From: Syntrophaceae bacterium UBA2208
Lineage (GTDB): Bacteria; Desulfobacterota; BSN033; UBA1163
DNA: 9,473 nucleotides
Direction of reading: 5' to 3'
NCBI GenBank assembly: GCA_002327885.1
Contig: DCUS01000132.1
Span: 1-9,473, forward strand
The position numbers and the translations under genes are program-made. This document shows, in pieces, positions 1 through 6,872 of the stretch (position 1 is the first letter of the stretch; each line of letters opens with the position of its first letter). The notes below the pieces were generated by a model, which made no database searches, had not been told where the DNA came from, and worked only from the letters and a program-made list of their open reading frames with translations.

Positions 1-566
1 TCTCCCATTCCCGCGGAGACCCCTTTTAGTTCGGCGGGGGTCTCTTTGGATTGGATCAATTTCTCCTGCTCAACCTGTTTCGAGGCAACCGCTGAAATCT
101 CTCCCTTTAACGCCTTCAGGTGCTCCTCCAACTCTTTGATCTTCCCCTCCTGGCCTCTATTTTTCTCCTCAAAGAATTTTCCCCGTTCTTCTAAGAATTT
201 TAATCGACCTTCGACATCCGCCTTGACCCGGTCTACCTCCTTGGAAGGTCTTTTCAGATATTCCTTATATTCTTCAACGCCGGTGGAGAGGGTTCGTGTT
301 TCGGTTTGAAGAGTTTCGAATCGGAGAAGAAGATCAGCTTTAAGCTTTTCGTTTTCTGAAGAGAGATCACGTTTCGAAATAGCCAATTCATTCTTGACGG
401 ATTCTTTTGAAATAGCCATTTCGCTCTTGATGGAGTCATTTTCCTTCTGGAGGAGATTGATTTTGGAATGGAGTTTATCGATCTCTCTGTCAAGAATTTG
501 CACATCCCTGGAGCTTGCACACCCAAAAAACAACAATCCTATAAAGAGAACAATCCATCCTTTCAT
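1..566 (-). CDS. Partial coiled-coil lipoprotein in the YbgF/CpoB position of the tol-pal cluster
   Basis: This frame stays open from an ATG at 566 to the left edge (188 codons visible), so the C-terminus is missing. Residues 1-15 are a short hydrophobic signal ending FFGC, so Cys16 is a plausible lipidation site. Residue -3 is Phe rather than the usual Leu, which makes the lipobox imperfect. From about residue 20 onward the protein is rich in Glu, Lys and Leu with few prolines, which suggests a long coiled coil, and residues 45-66 are two copies of an 11-residue unit. A GGAAAGG-type ribosome site lies just upstream, and the gene starts 80 nt after pal. In many bacteria the gene after pal is ybgF/cpoB, whose product has an N-terminal coiled coil and C-terminal TPR repeats and coordinates envelope constriction with peptidoglycan synthesis. 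Position and coiled coil fit that. The TPR part would lie outside the window, and the visible part is longer than a usual YbgF coiled coil, so an unrelated coiled-coil lipoprotein remains possible. Confidence 0.72.
   Translation of the reverse strand, partial: MKGWIVLFIGLLFFGCASSRDVQILDREIDKLHSKINLLQKENDSIKSEMAISKESVKNELAISKRDLSSENEKLKADLLLRFETLQTETRTLSTGVEEYKEYLKRPSKEVDRVKADVEGRLKFLEERGKFFEEKNRGQEGKIKELEEHLKALKGEISAVASKQVEQEKLIQSKETPAELKGVSAGMG
369..434 (-). repeat. Two tandem 33-bp units coding an 11-residue coiled-coil repeat
   Basis: Two adjacent in-frame units (434-402 and 401-369) match at 25 of 33 bases and encode SIKSEMAISKE and SVKNELAISKR. The 11-residue period is a hendecad, a spacing found in coiled coils. 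This looks like a local duplication inside the coiled-coil lipoprotein gene that has since diverged. Confidence 0.7.
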
Positions 567-646
567 CCCATCACCTTTCCTTAATATTCTAATAGTCCAA
601 TTCTCCTCGAAGAGCATCAAAACTTTTTAGGGAGAGTTTCATCTTG

Positions 647-1255
647 TTATTTCGCCGTAATAATGGTATGGGCCCTTCGGTTTTTTGCCCAGGCTTCCTC
701 ATTATGACCGGGATCTAATGGCTTTTCCTCTCCATAACTGATAATGGAGACGCGTTCCGGAGAAATACCCAGTGACACAAGGTAATTTTTTGTGCTGTTG
801 GCTCGTCTTTCTCCAAGAGCGAGGTTGTACTCGATCGTTCCTCTTTCATCACAGTGGCCTTCGATTTGGATTTTAACATTGGGATATTTCTTCAACAGGG
901 CGGCATTTTCTTTCAGGATCGGGGCATCCTCAGGGCGAACCTCATATCGATCAAAGTCGAAGTAAATGTCTTTCAGCAGAGAGCTTTCAAAGACCACCCC
1001 TTCAATTCCAGGCTCTTTCTTTGCCAGAAGACTCTTCTCGAGATCTTTTTTGGCTGCTTCTTCCCTCACTTTGGCTTCTTTTTCCCTTGCCATCCTTTCT
1101 GCTTCAGCCTTAGCGGCTGCTGCGGCGGCCGCCGCTGCCGCCTCTTCTTTTTTGACGGAGGGTTCATCTTTCACGACCGTTTTTTTCGGGCAACCTATCA
1201 GGATAAGTCCAACACAGAGGATAAGAATGGCGATGATAAAACTTTTTCTAACCAT
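647..1255 (-). CDS. pal: Peptidoglycan-associated lipoprotein Pal
   Basis: Pal is an outer-membrane lipoprotein that grips peptidoglycan and, through TolB and TolA, ties the outer membrane to the wall during division. The 202-residue protein has a hydrophobic signal with lipobox LIGC, so Cys22 is the likely lipidated residue. Residues 23-82 are a charged linker with a run of ten alanines (39-48) followed by a Lys/Glu/Ala-rich, probably helical stretch. Residues about 88-202 are an OmpA-like domain: YFDFDRYEV (98-106), the Pal signature GHCDERGT (133-140), then YNLALGERRA (143-152) and the terminal KNRRAH (191-196). The Asp and Arg of these motifs normally hold the diaminopimelate of peptidoglycan. 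The start at 1255 has a good AGGAGG ribosome site a few bases upstream. The gene lies 37 nt after tolB and is very likely in one operon with it. The mature linker is longer and more alanine-rich than in E. coli Pal. Confidence 0.97.
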   Translation of the reverse strand: MVRKSFIIAILILCVGLILIGCPKKTVVKDEPSVKKEEAAAAAAAAAAKAEAERMAREKEAKVREEAAKKDLEKSLLAKKEPGIEGVVFESSLLKDIYFDFDRYEVRPEDAPILKENAALLKKYPNVKIQIEGHCDERGTIEYNLALGERRANSTKNYLVSLGISPERVSIISYGEEKPLDPGHNEEAWAKNRRAHTIITAK

Positions 1256-1292
1256 GACAACCTCCTTTGATCAATTATTTGAATACTTAGAT

Positions 1293-2597
1293 TTAATCAA
1301 ATCTTTTGGACCAGCTTGGGCTCGATTCACCCCCTTTCGATGATGTTAACGCTCTCTGATTGAAACCATTGGCGTTCATAATAAAAATCCTTGACACGCC
1401 TGTTCGACTTGAGCTGAATGAAATGTAACGGCCATCCGGAGACCAACAAGGACTTTCATGATTGCCGGAGTCGGAGGTCAGCCTTCGAAGTCCAGATCCG
1501 TTGTTTCCGATGGTAAAGATATGAAAACGGCCTTCCGCCCTTCCGCAAAAAGCAATCTGATTCCCTTTCGGTGACCAGGAGGGGTTCGTATTATAATTCC
1601 CTTCGAAAGTGAGACGACGTACATTGGACCCATCCCTCCCCATCAGATAAATCTGCGGGGAACCGGAACGATCCGAGACGAAAGCAATCGACTCACCGTC
1701 CGGGGACCATGTGGGGGAAGCCTCATTACCGTGTCCCTTGGTGAGTTTTTTTAGGTTCCCCCCATGGAGCTCCATGAGGAAAATGTCTGACTTTCCTTCT
1801 TTTCCCATCATGAGGGCGATCTTTTTTCCATCCGGGGACCAGGATGGGGAAACGTTTAACCCCGGGGAGGTAGAGAACCGTTGAAGATTCGTTCCGTCCA
1901 CATCGATCAGGTAGAGGTCCGGATTTCGTCTGAGATAAGAGGTGAAGGCAATTCTCTTGCCATCTGCAGACCAAACGGGCGAAAGATTGATGGATTGGTT
2001 TTTGGTGATCTGCTTCACATTGGCCCCATCGAAATCCGCCATAAAAATTTCTTTTCCTGCCCCCTGCCGGACCGCATAAGCGATTTTTGTATTATGGACG
2101 CCCTTCTCTCCCGTGATCTGAAGAGTCACTTCATCGGCAATTCGATGAATCGCCGAACGAAGGGTTTGGAGAGGGCCCTCATACTGTTTTCCAACGATGT
2201 GTTTTTGCTCCACCAAATCGAGCAGATGAAATTTTAACTTAAAATTAAGACCGTTCGATTCTAACAGAGCCTCTCCTGCTAAAAGAATTTCTCCCCCTGC
2301 CGGGATCCATTCCTGCAGAGAGAATGTATTCGGGATCCCTTCCTTTCTTTGAAGGGAGGGAGGGAGTTGACGGACATCAATCACCTTGAAAAAACCAGAG
2401 AGGGTAAGATCATTGGCTAAAATTTCGTAAACCTTATCTGAGAGAGAGGGCGGCGTTTTATCGACAGATTTCCATTTGGCGAGGACCACTGGGATTTGGA
2501 CAAAGGTCGGAGCATTGATGTCCAGATAGACCCTTGCTTCCGAAGCAGGGAGGAGGGTGAAAATAACAAAAAAGATGATGAAATAATATTTCAACAT
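1293..2597 (-). CDS. tolB: Tol-Pal system protein TolB
   Basis: TolB is the periplasmic partner of Pal; its N-terminus is contacted by TolA when the Tol machine is energised. The 434-residue length is normal for the family. Residues 1-21 are a Sec signal peptide with a likely cut after SEA (19-21). Residues about 22-165 match the N-terminal TolB domain. The rest is a beta-propeller with repeats about 44 residues apart: WSADG (209), WSPDG (253), WSPDG (297), WSPKG (341), WSPDG (385) and a final WS (429). These are followed by IAF-type strands and linked by DGxN turns. The start ATG lies 3 nt after the stop of the upstream TolA-like gene, so translation is probably coupled. Nothing in the reading frame looks broken. 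Confidence 0.97.
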   Translation of the reverse strand: MLKYYFIIFFVIFTLLPASEARVYLDINAPTFVQIPVVLAKWKSVDKTPPSLSDKVYEILANDLTLSGFFKVIDVRQLPPSLQRKEGIPNTFSLQEWIPAGGEILLAGEALLESNGLNFKLKFHLLDLVEQKHIVGKQYEGPLQTLRSAIHRIADEVTLQITGEKGVHNTKIAYAVRQGAGKEIFMADFDGANVKQITKNQSINLSPVWSADGKRIAFTSYLRRNPDLYLIDVDGTNLQRFSTSPGLNVSPSWSPDGKKIALMMGKEGKSDIFLMELHGGNLKKLTKGHGNEASPTWSPDGESIAFVSDRSGSPQIYLMGRDGSNVRRLTFEGNYNTNPSWSPKGNQIAFCGRAEGRFHIFTIGNNGSGLRRLTSDSGNHESPCWSPDGRYISFSSSRTGVSRIFIMNANGFNQRALTSSKGGESSPSWSKRFD

Positions 2598-2600
2598 GGC

Positions 2601-3368
2601 TCAATCCGGTCGAAAACGGATTCCGAATTCAAGTCTATCTTTATTCAATTCTTTGGGAATAGGAGGCAAGGGCTCTGCCTTTTTAATGGCTCGCATGGCA
2701 CTCTGATCATATAACACATTGCCAGACTTTTTTTCAAACCACCATTTTTGAATTTTGCCATTCTGTTCTATTATTATGACGATGATGGCCTCCAAGTCAA
2801 CCAATTCTTTTTCTTTCAAAAGATTTTCAGGGATGGTCCATTCTTCTTTGATTTTGTTCTCGACCACTTTATTATAGTATTCTTCTAATTTAAATTCCGA
2901 TGTCGAAGAAACTTTTGGAGGAGGGATTAAAGGCGGTTTTTCTTCCACTGGCTCACGGTGGCCCACTTTCTTTTGAATCTCGTCGAGAGCAACTTTCTTT
3001 CGAATTTCCTCAAGGGCCTCTTGAAGGTGCTTGAGGGATTCTTTCTTTTTTTCTAAATCCTCCATCTTTTTTTCAGGCTTCTTCACCTTTTCGACCAGGT
3101 CATCTTTTTTTGGTTTTTCAATCGGTTTTGCCTTTTCAACGGGTTTGATCTTTTCTTCCTTGGGAACGGATGGGGCAGGGGGCTTTGGAATTTGAGGTTC
3201 AGGGAGGGATACAGGCATGAGGGTAACCGTGTAGGCCGTCGGTCGAACTTTAACGATCGTAGGCCATGGATTGATATTGAGAGAGACCACGAAGGCGACA
3301 TGAATGGCGAGGGAGGCCCCCAGCATTTTTAAAAAACGATCGGCGCCCGTTCTTCCCGGAGAGGTCAT
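2601..3368 (-). CDS. TolA/TonB-like energy-transducing envelope protein, tolA position
   Basis: This 255-residue inner-membrane protein would carry energy from a TolQR- or ExbBD-type motor across the periplasm. It has a short cytoplasmic N-terminus and one membrane segment (about 14-33). That segment contains S19-x3-H23, the Ser/His spacing of TonB and TolA membrane helices that contact the motor. Residues about 52-90 are rich in Pro, Lys and Glu (e.g. PEPQIPKPPAPSVPK), about 92-137 look like a Lys/Glu-rich helix, and about 160-255 are a TonB/TolA C-terminal domain. That domain has YYNKVVENKIKEEW, an Ile-rich strand followed by QNGKI, KKSGN, AIKKAEPLPPIP and a final GIRFRP. The sequence style is TonB-like, but the place directly before tolB and pal is that of tolA, and I infer a TolA role. 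It starts 1 nt after the LysR stop (TGA-G-ATG), suggesting coupled translation. No tolQ or tolR is present upstream. Confidence 0.85.
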   Translation of the reverse strand: MTSPGRTGADRFLKMLGASLAIHVAFVVSLNINPWPTIVKVRPTAYTVTLMPVSLPEPQIPKPPAPSVPKEEKIKPVEKAKPIEKPKKDDLVEKVKKPEKKMEDLEKKKESLKHLQEALEEIRKKVALDEIQKKVGHREPVEEKPPLIPPPKVSSTSEFKLEEYYNKVVENKIKEEWTIPENLLKEKELVDLEAIIVIIIEQNGKIQKWWFEKKSGNVLYDQSAMRAIKKAEPLPPIPKELNKDRLEFGIRFRPD

Positions 3369-3369
3369 C

Positions 3370-4278
3370 TCAATCCTTCCCCTTCTTCCTTCTCAGGAAT
3401 CGAAAGAATTCGATTCCGATCGGAGAAAGTGTTCTCCCACGATGGAAAACGAAATAGATTTGCCTGAGAATGGGCTCCATCCCCTCCAGATCGATTTGTA
3501 AAAGGGAATCATGATTCAATTCTTCCTCTGTCGCTCTCTTCGAGAGGAAGGCAAGACCCAATTTTGCCTTCACTCCTTCCTTTAATGAGGAAGTGCTTCC
3601 CATCTCCATGATCACATTAAATTGTTTTAAGCTTTTACCTTTTTTTCTCAATGCCTTTTCAACTGCCATCTGAGTTCCAGAACCCTCCTCCCGGATGATC
3701 CAGGGTTCTTTCAATATCTCTTCGATATTGGCACTTCTTTTTCGGGTTAGGGGATGGTCGGGCGGGGCCACGACGATAATCTCATCCCCCACATATTTTT
3801 CATAATAAAGGGAAGGGTGGCTCAATTTGGCGCCAATGACGCCAAACTCAACATTATCTCGAAGGACATACTGAACAATTTCCTTGGTATCGGCAATCTT
3901 GAGCGAAAGGCTAAGACGAGGATGTTCTTTTTTAAAATCACCCATGAGTCTGGGGAGGAGATATTCTCCGGGAATAGTGCTTGCCCCTAATGAAAGCTCT
4001 CCTCTGATTCCGTGGGAGAATTCACTTAATGCATTAAGCAAATCTTTGCGGGAAAACAAAATTTTTGAAGCATATTCCAGGAAAACCTCACCGGCTTTGG
4101 TAAGATGAACTTCCCTGCTCGTCCTATCAAAAAGGCGCAGAGACAGTGATTTTTCTAAGGAGAGGATATGGCCGCTGACGGTGGGCTGGGTGAGAAACAA
4201 ATCATCAGCCGCCTTAGAGAAACTTTTTAATTCGGCGATACGGCAAAATGTTTCCAAATGCCGAAAATCAATCTCCAA
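3370..4278 (-). CDS. LysR-family transcriptional regulator
   Basis: This is a DNA-binding regulator with an N-terminal winged helix-turn-helix and a C-terminal effector-binding domain. The start is taken as TTG at 4278, which gives a 302-residue protein beginning MEIDFRHLETF, the usual LysR N-terminus. The in-frame ATG at 4332 would add 18 unmatched residues, has no ribosome site, and lies only a few bases after a likely -10 box. The HTH spans about residues 19-52 (SFSKAADDLFLTQPTVSGH, then LFDR). The effector domain from about 92 has GASTIPGEYLLPRLMG, a DHPL segment, REEGSGTQ and GSTSSLKEGVKAKLGLAFLS. The GASTIPGEYLLPRL and REEGSGT motifs resemble CysB/CbbR-type regulators and, from memory, those annotated with selenium metabolism in anaerobes. 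The ligand cannot be read from the sequence. It is the first gene of a run with tolA-like, tolB and pal, and may control itself or that cluster. Confidence 0.94.
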   Translation of the reverse strand: MEIDFRHLETFCRIAELKSFSKAADDLFLTQPTVSGHILSLEKSLSLRLFDRTSREVHLTKAGEVFLEYASKILFSRKDLLNALSEFSHGIRGELSLGASTIPGEYLLPRLMGDFKKEHPRLSLSLKIADTKEIVQYVLRDNVEFGVIGAKLSHPSLYYEKYVGDEIIVVAPPDHPLTRKRSANIEEILKEPWIIREEGSGTQMAVEKALRKKGKSLKQFNVIMEMGSTSSLKEGVKAKLGLAFLSKRATEEELNHDSLLQIDLEGMEPILRQIYFVFHRGRTLSPIGIEFFRFLRRKKGKD

Positions 4279-4343
4279 CGGTAACTTTTCCACTACAGAC
4301 AGAATATTAAATCCATTTTTTATTAAATGCAAGTAAAATTTAA

Positions 4344-4349
4344 ATTATA
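4344..4349 (-). promoter_or_regulatory. Probable -10 box of the LysR/tol transcription unit
   Basis: The minus strand reads TATAAT exactly here, in an AT-rich stretch. No good -35 box lies 17 bases upstream (GATGTA at best). Transcription would start near 4337, leaving about 60 nt of leader before the TTG start at 4278 but almost none before the ATG at 4332. This supports the TTG start. The AT-rich surroundings mean a chance match is possible. Confidence 0.45.
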
Positions 4350-4507
4350 CTATAAAATTAAATGGTTACATCTATTTCAGAATAAAAATAGAATGACGAT
4401 GGTTTCATTCTTTTATTTAAAGACAACAGAAGTTTCAAAAGGTTAAAGGGATTAAAGGTAAAAATTATCTTAATTTAAATAAGGAACCCTTTGAAAAAAT
4501 TAAAATA

Positions 4508-4550
4508 AAAAAGGCTTGAGAGATCAAAATCTTTTCTCCCAAGCCTTTTT
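4508..4550 (-). terminator. Rho-independent terminator after groEL
   Basis: A perfect 11-bp inverted repeat (AAAAAGGCTTG at 4508-4518 pairs with CAAGCCTTTTT at 4540-4550) closes a 21-nt loop that holds a small inner AGAT/ATCT stem. On the minus strand the stem ends in a run of T followed by more T-rich sequence. It begins 23 nt past the groEL stop, so it should separate the groESL transcript from the LysR-tol unit. Confidence 0.88.
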
Positions 4551-4573
4551 CGAATTCAAAATAAATCGAAATC

Positions 4574-6211
4574 CTAATACATGTCACCCATTCCACCCAT
4601 TCCACCGCCTGGAGGCATTGGAGGATAAGGGGGTTTTTTTTCTGGTTTATCGGCCACAACGGCTTCTGTGGTGATCATCAATGATGCGACAGAAGCTGCA
4701 TTTTGAAGGGCCAGCCTGACCACTTTAGTAGGATCGATAATGCCTGCCTTGATCATATCCGTATACTCGTCCTGTGCGGCATCGAATCCAAAGGCTCCTT
4801 TCTCGTTCTTCACTTTCTCCGTTACCACGGAGCCTTCCTGACCCGCATTATTGGCGATCTGGCGTATGGGTTCTTCTAAGGATCTTTTCACAAGATCAAC
4901 CCCGATCTTCTGGTCTCCTTCTAATTTCATTTTATCCAGTGCAGAGAGACACCGGAGGTATGCGACACCTCCGCCCGGAACAATTCCTTCCTCGACGGCT
5001 GCCCGAGTTGCGTTCAGGGCATCTTCAACGCGGGCCTTCTTCTCCTTCATCTCTGTCTCCGTGGCTGCCCCCACATTGATTACGGCCACTCCGCCGATAA
5101 TCTTGGCCAGCCGTTCCTGAAGTTTCTCTCGATCATAATCGGAAGTGGTCTCGTCGATTTGGACACGAATCTGTTTCACCCTTGCTTCGATATCGTCTTT
5201 ATCTCCTGCCCCATCGACGACCGTTGTATTGTCTTTATCCACTGTAATTCGCTTTGCCCTGCCTAAGTCGTTCAGTTTAATATTTTCCAATTTAATTCCT
5301 AAATCTTCCGAAATCACCCTTCCCCCTGTCAGGATGCCAATATCCTCCAGCATTGCTTTTCGACGATCCCCGAAACCGGGGGCCTTCACCGCGCAGCATT
5401 TAAGAGTTCCGCGAAGTTTATTGACGACCAAGGTTGCTAAAGCTTCTCCTTCCACATCCTCGGCAAGGATTAAAAGGGGTTTTCCCATCTTAGCAATCTG
5501 TTCCAGGATGGGAAGCATATCTTTCATATTGGAGATCTTTTTCTCGTTGAGGAGGATGTAAACATCTTCGAGGACCGCTACCATCTTCTCTGGATCGGTG
5601 ACAAAGTAAGGGGAGAGATACCCTCGATCAAATTGCATCCCCTCTACCACATCAAGCGTCGTCTCCATCCCCTTCGCTTCCTCAACGGTGATGACGCCTT
5701 CTTTACCCACTTTGTTCATCGCTTCGGCAATGATGTTCCCAATGGTCTCGTCATTGTTCGCCGAGATCTTCCCGACCTGAGAAATCTCTTTTTGATCCTT
5801 TGTCGGTTTGCTCAATTTCTTCAACTCTTTTATCACTTCCTCAACGGCCAAATCGATCCCGCGCTTTACATCCATAGGGTTTGCTCCGGCGGCGACCACC
5901 TTCGACCCTTCACGATAAATAGCCTGGGCTAAGACCGTGGCTGTCGTCGTGCCATCTCCTGCCGTGTCGGAAGTTTTACTGGCGACTTCCTTAACCATTT
6001 GGGCGCCCATGTTCTCAAACTTATCTTCCAATTCGACCTCTTTCGCCACGGTCACGCCATCTTTGGTGACGGTCGGGGATCCAAAGGATTTTTCTAATAT
6101 GACGTTTCTGCCCTTAGGGCCCAGAGTGACTTTAACGACATCCGCTAAGATATTGACCCCCTTTAAAATTGCATTACGGGCCTCCTGACCAAATTTCAGT
6201 TCCTTTGCCAT
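4574..6211 (-). CDS. groL: 60-kDa chaperonin GroEL
   Basis: GroEL is the ATP-driven barrel subunit that encloses and refolds cytoplasmic proteins together with the GroES lid. The protein is full length (545 residues) and highly conserved throughout: MAKELKFG at the start, TLGPKGRNV (30-38) and DGTTT for nucleotide binding, the apical stretch with KAPGFGDRRKAMLEDI, and VPGGGVA near the second ATP-site region. The flexible C-terminal tail is short, with GGGMGGMGDMY preceded by a proline-rich PPYPPMPPG. The start at 6211 has a GGAGGT ribosome site. It lies 39 nt after groES in the same operon and is followed by a strong terminator. No frameshift or missing motif was seen. Confidence 0.99.
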   Translation of the reverse strand: MAKELKFGQEARNAILKGVNILADVVKVTLGPKGRNVILEKSFGSPTVTKDGVTVAKEVELEDKFENMGAQMVKEVASKTSDTAGDGTTTATVLAQAIYREGSKVVAAGANPMDVKRGIDLAVEEVIKELKKLSKPTKDQKEISQVGKISANNDETIGNIIAEAMNKVGKEGVITVEEAKGMETTLDVVEGMQFDRGYLSPYFVTDPEKMVAVLEDVYILLNEKKISNMKDMLPILEQIAKMGKPLLILAEDVEGEALATLVVNKLRGTLKCCAVKAPGFGDRRKAMLEDIGILTGGRVISEDLGIKLENIKLNDLGRAKRITVDKDNTTVVDGAGDKDDIEARVKQIRVQIDETTSDYDREKLQERLAKIIGGVAVINVGAATETEMKEKKARVEDALNATRAAVEEGIVPGGGVAYLRCLSALDKMKLEGDQKIGVDLVKRSLEEPIRQIANNAGQEGSVVTEKVKNEKGAFGFDAAQDEYTDMIKAGIIDPTKVVRLALQNAASVASLMITTEAVVADKPEKKPPYPPMPPGGGMGGMGDMY

Positions 6212-6250
6212 TTTGACTTACCTCCATTTCTTCATAATTTGAGATCTGTT

Positions 6251-6544
6251 TTATTTCCCTTCAATAATTCCTAAAATATCTTCTTCTCTCATGATGAGAT
6301 GTTCTTCCCCTTCTATCTTAATCTCCGTACCGGCATACTTTCCGAAAAGAATCTTGTCCCCTGCCTTCACATCAAGAGGGACCACTTTACCGTCTTCTGT
6401 CATTTTTCCCTTCCCTACCGCGATGACTTTCCCTTCCTGGGGTTTCTCTTTTGCGGTATCCGGAATGATGATTCCGCCTTTCGTTTTCTCTTCCTCTTCG
6501 AGTCGTTTAACGATCACTCTGTCCTGTAACGGCCTGATCTTCAT
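6251..6544 (-). CDS. groS: 10-kDa co-chaperonin GroES
   Basis: GroES forms the seven-membered lid that caps the GroEL chamber. The 97-residue length is standard. The N-terminal KIRPLQDRVIVKR is the family signature. The mobile loop that grips GroEL spans about residues 16-34, with the hydrophobic GGIIIPD at its centre. YAGTEIKIEGEEHLIMREEDILGI is the conserved C-terminal strand region. An AAGGAG ribosome site precedes the ATG. It is the first gene of the groES-groEL operon. No CIRCE element (the HrcA operator, TTAGCACTC-N9-GAGTGCTAA) is visible upstream, so heat control may work by another route. Confidence 0.99.
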   Translation of the reverse strand: MKIRPLQDRVIVKRLEEEEKTKGGIIIPDTAKEKPQEGKVIAVGKGKMTEDGKVVPLDVKAGDKILFGKYAGTEIKIEGEEHLIMREEDILGIIEGK

Positions 6545-6628
6545 CTTTTAATTCTCCTTTCTCGCTCAGTGTTTTCAAATTGGTTAAATTGGGAATAACA
6601 ATATGCTCTATGATTTAATACCGCACAC

Positions 6629-6636
6629 CACCTCCT
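6629..6636 (-). promoter_or_regulatory. Orphan Shine-Dalgarno-like AGGAGGTG in the groES leader
   Basis: The minus strand reads AGGAGGTG, a perfect match to the 16S rRNA anti-SD core, about 85 nt before the groES start. No ATG lies at a proper distance. A nearby GTG would be too close and opens only six codons before TAG. It may bind ribosomes without starting a gene, mark a tiny leader peptide, or be chance. Confidence 0.35.
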
Positions 6637-6711
6637 CAAATAAAAAACATATTAAAATTTAGTGAGTTACGACATTTTAGGAAAAAGGACGGCCAACAGA
6701 TAAATAGATTT

Positions 6712-6730
6712 TCTAAACACTCCATTTAGA
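6712..6730. promoter_or_regulatory. Palindrome overlapping the groES -10 region, candidate operator
   Basis: Perfect 6-bp arms (TCTAAA and TTTAGA) flank a 7-bp spacer, CACTCCA on the plus strand. The site covers the end of the presumed -10 box and the start-point region of the groES promoter, where a repressor would act. It is not CIRCE, although the spacer carries GAGTG on the minus strand, reminiscent of one CIRCE half. The arms are short and AT-rich, so chance is possible. Confidence 0.35.
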
Positions 6731-6755
6731 TAATCATTGGTAAGAAGATTGTCAA
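6727..6755 (-). promoter_or_regulatory. Probable groESL promoter
   Basis: On the minus strand a perfect TTGACA (6755-6750) is followed after 17 bases by TATCTA (6732-6727), which matches the -10 consensus poorly. A better -10 (TCTAAA) sits two bases further on. Transcription would start near 6720, giving a groES leader of about 175 nt. Confidence 0.5.
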
Positions 6756-6819
6756 GGTAAGTTAACGAAATTTTTTATATCCCGTGACATTTTCTTTCAT
6801 AAAAGGATGGAAAGGACTA

Positions 6820-6848
6820 TTGAAAAATTTTATTTGATTCGACATAAT
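6820..6848 (+). promoter_or_regulatory. Probable sigma70-type promoter of the propeller gene
   Basis: TTGAAA (6820-6825) and CATAAT (6843-6848) are each one base from consensus and have the ideal 17-bp spacing. Transcription would start near 6855. That leaves a leader of about 18 nt with an AAGGGGGA ribosome site before the ATG at 6873. Confidence 0.7.
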
Positions 6849-6872
6849 TAGTGAATTTTTAAGGGGGAAGAG

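Larger units (their letters stand above)
6545..6872. other. Divergent intergenic region between groES and the propeller gene
   Basis: This 328-bp AT-rich stretch holds no convincing coding sequence. It contains the left-facing groES promoter candidate, a palindrome overlapping its -10 region, an isolated Shine-Dalgarno-like AGGAGGTG in the groES leader, and the right-facing promoter of the propeller gene. Confidence 0.8.

Noticed and set aside
589..642. A 17-codon frame (MKLSLKSFDALRGELDY) on the minus strand between pal and the coiled-coil lipoprotein gene
   Set aside because: No ribosome site precedes it and its sequence has no recognisable feature; chance frames of this size are common.
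966..1343. Long plus-strand frames opposite pal
   Set aside because: They mirror the coding strand of pal, including its GC-rich alanine run, and have no signals of their own.
4451..4474. Imperfect palindrome ATTAAAGGTAA/TTATCTTAAT between LysR and groEL
   Set aside because: It is AT-rich and imperfect in a stretch of similar composition, so it cannot be told from chance, although a LysR operator there is conceivable.
6545..6872. CIRCE element or sigma32-type heat-shock promoter upstream of groES
   Set aside because: No match to TTAGCACTC-N9-GAGTGCTAA or to CTTGAA with CCCCAT-type spacing was found; only a GAGTG fragment inside a different palindrome.
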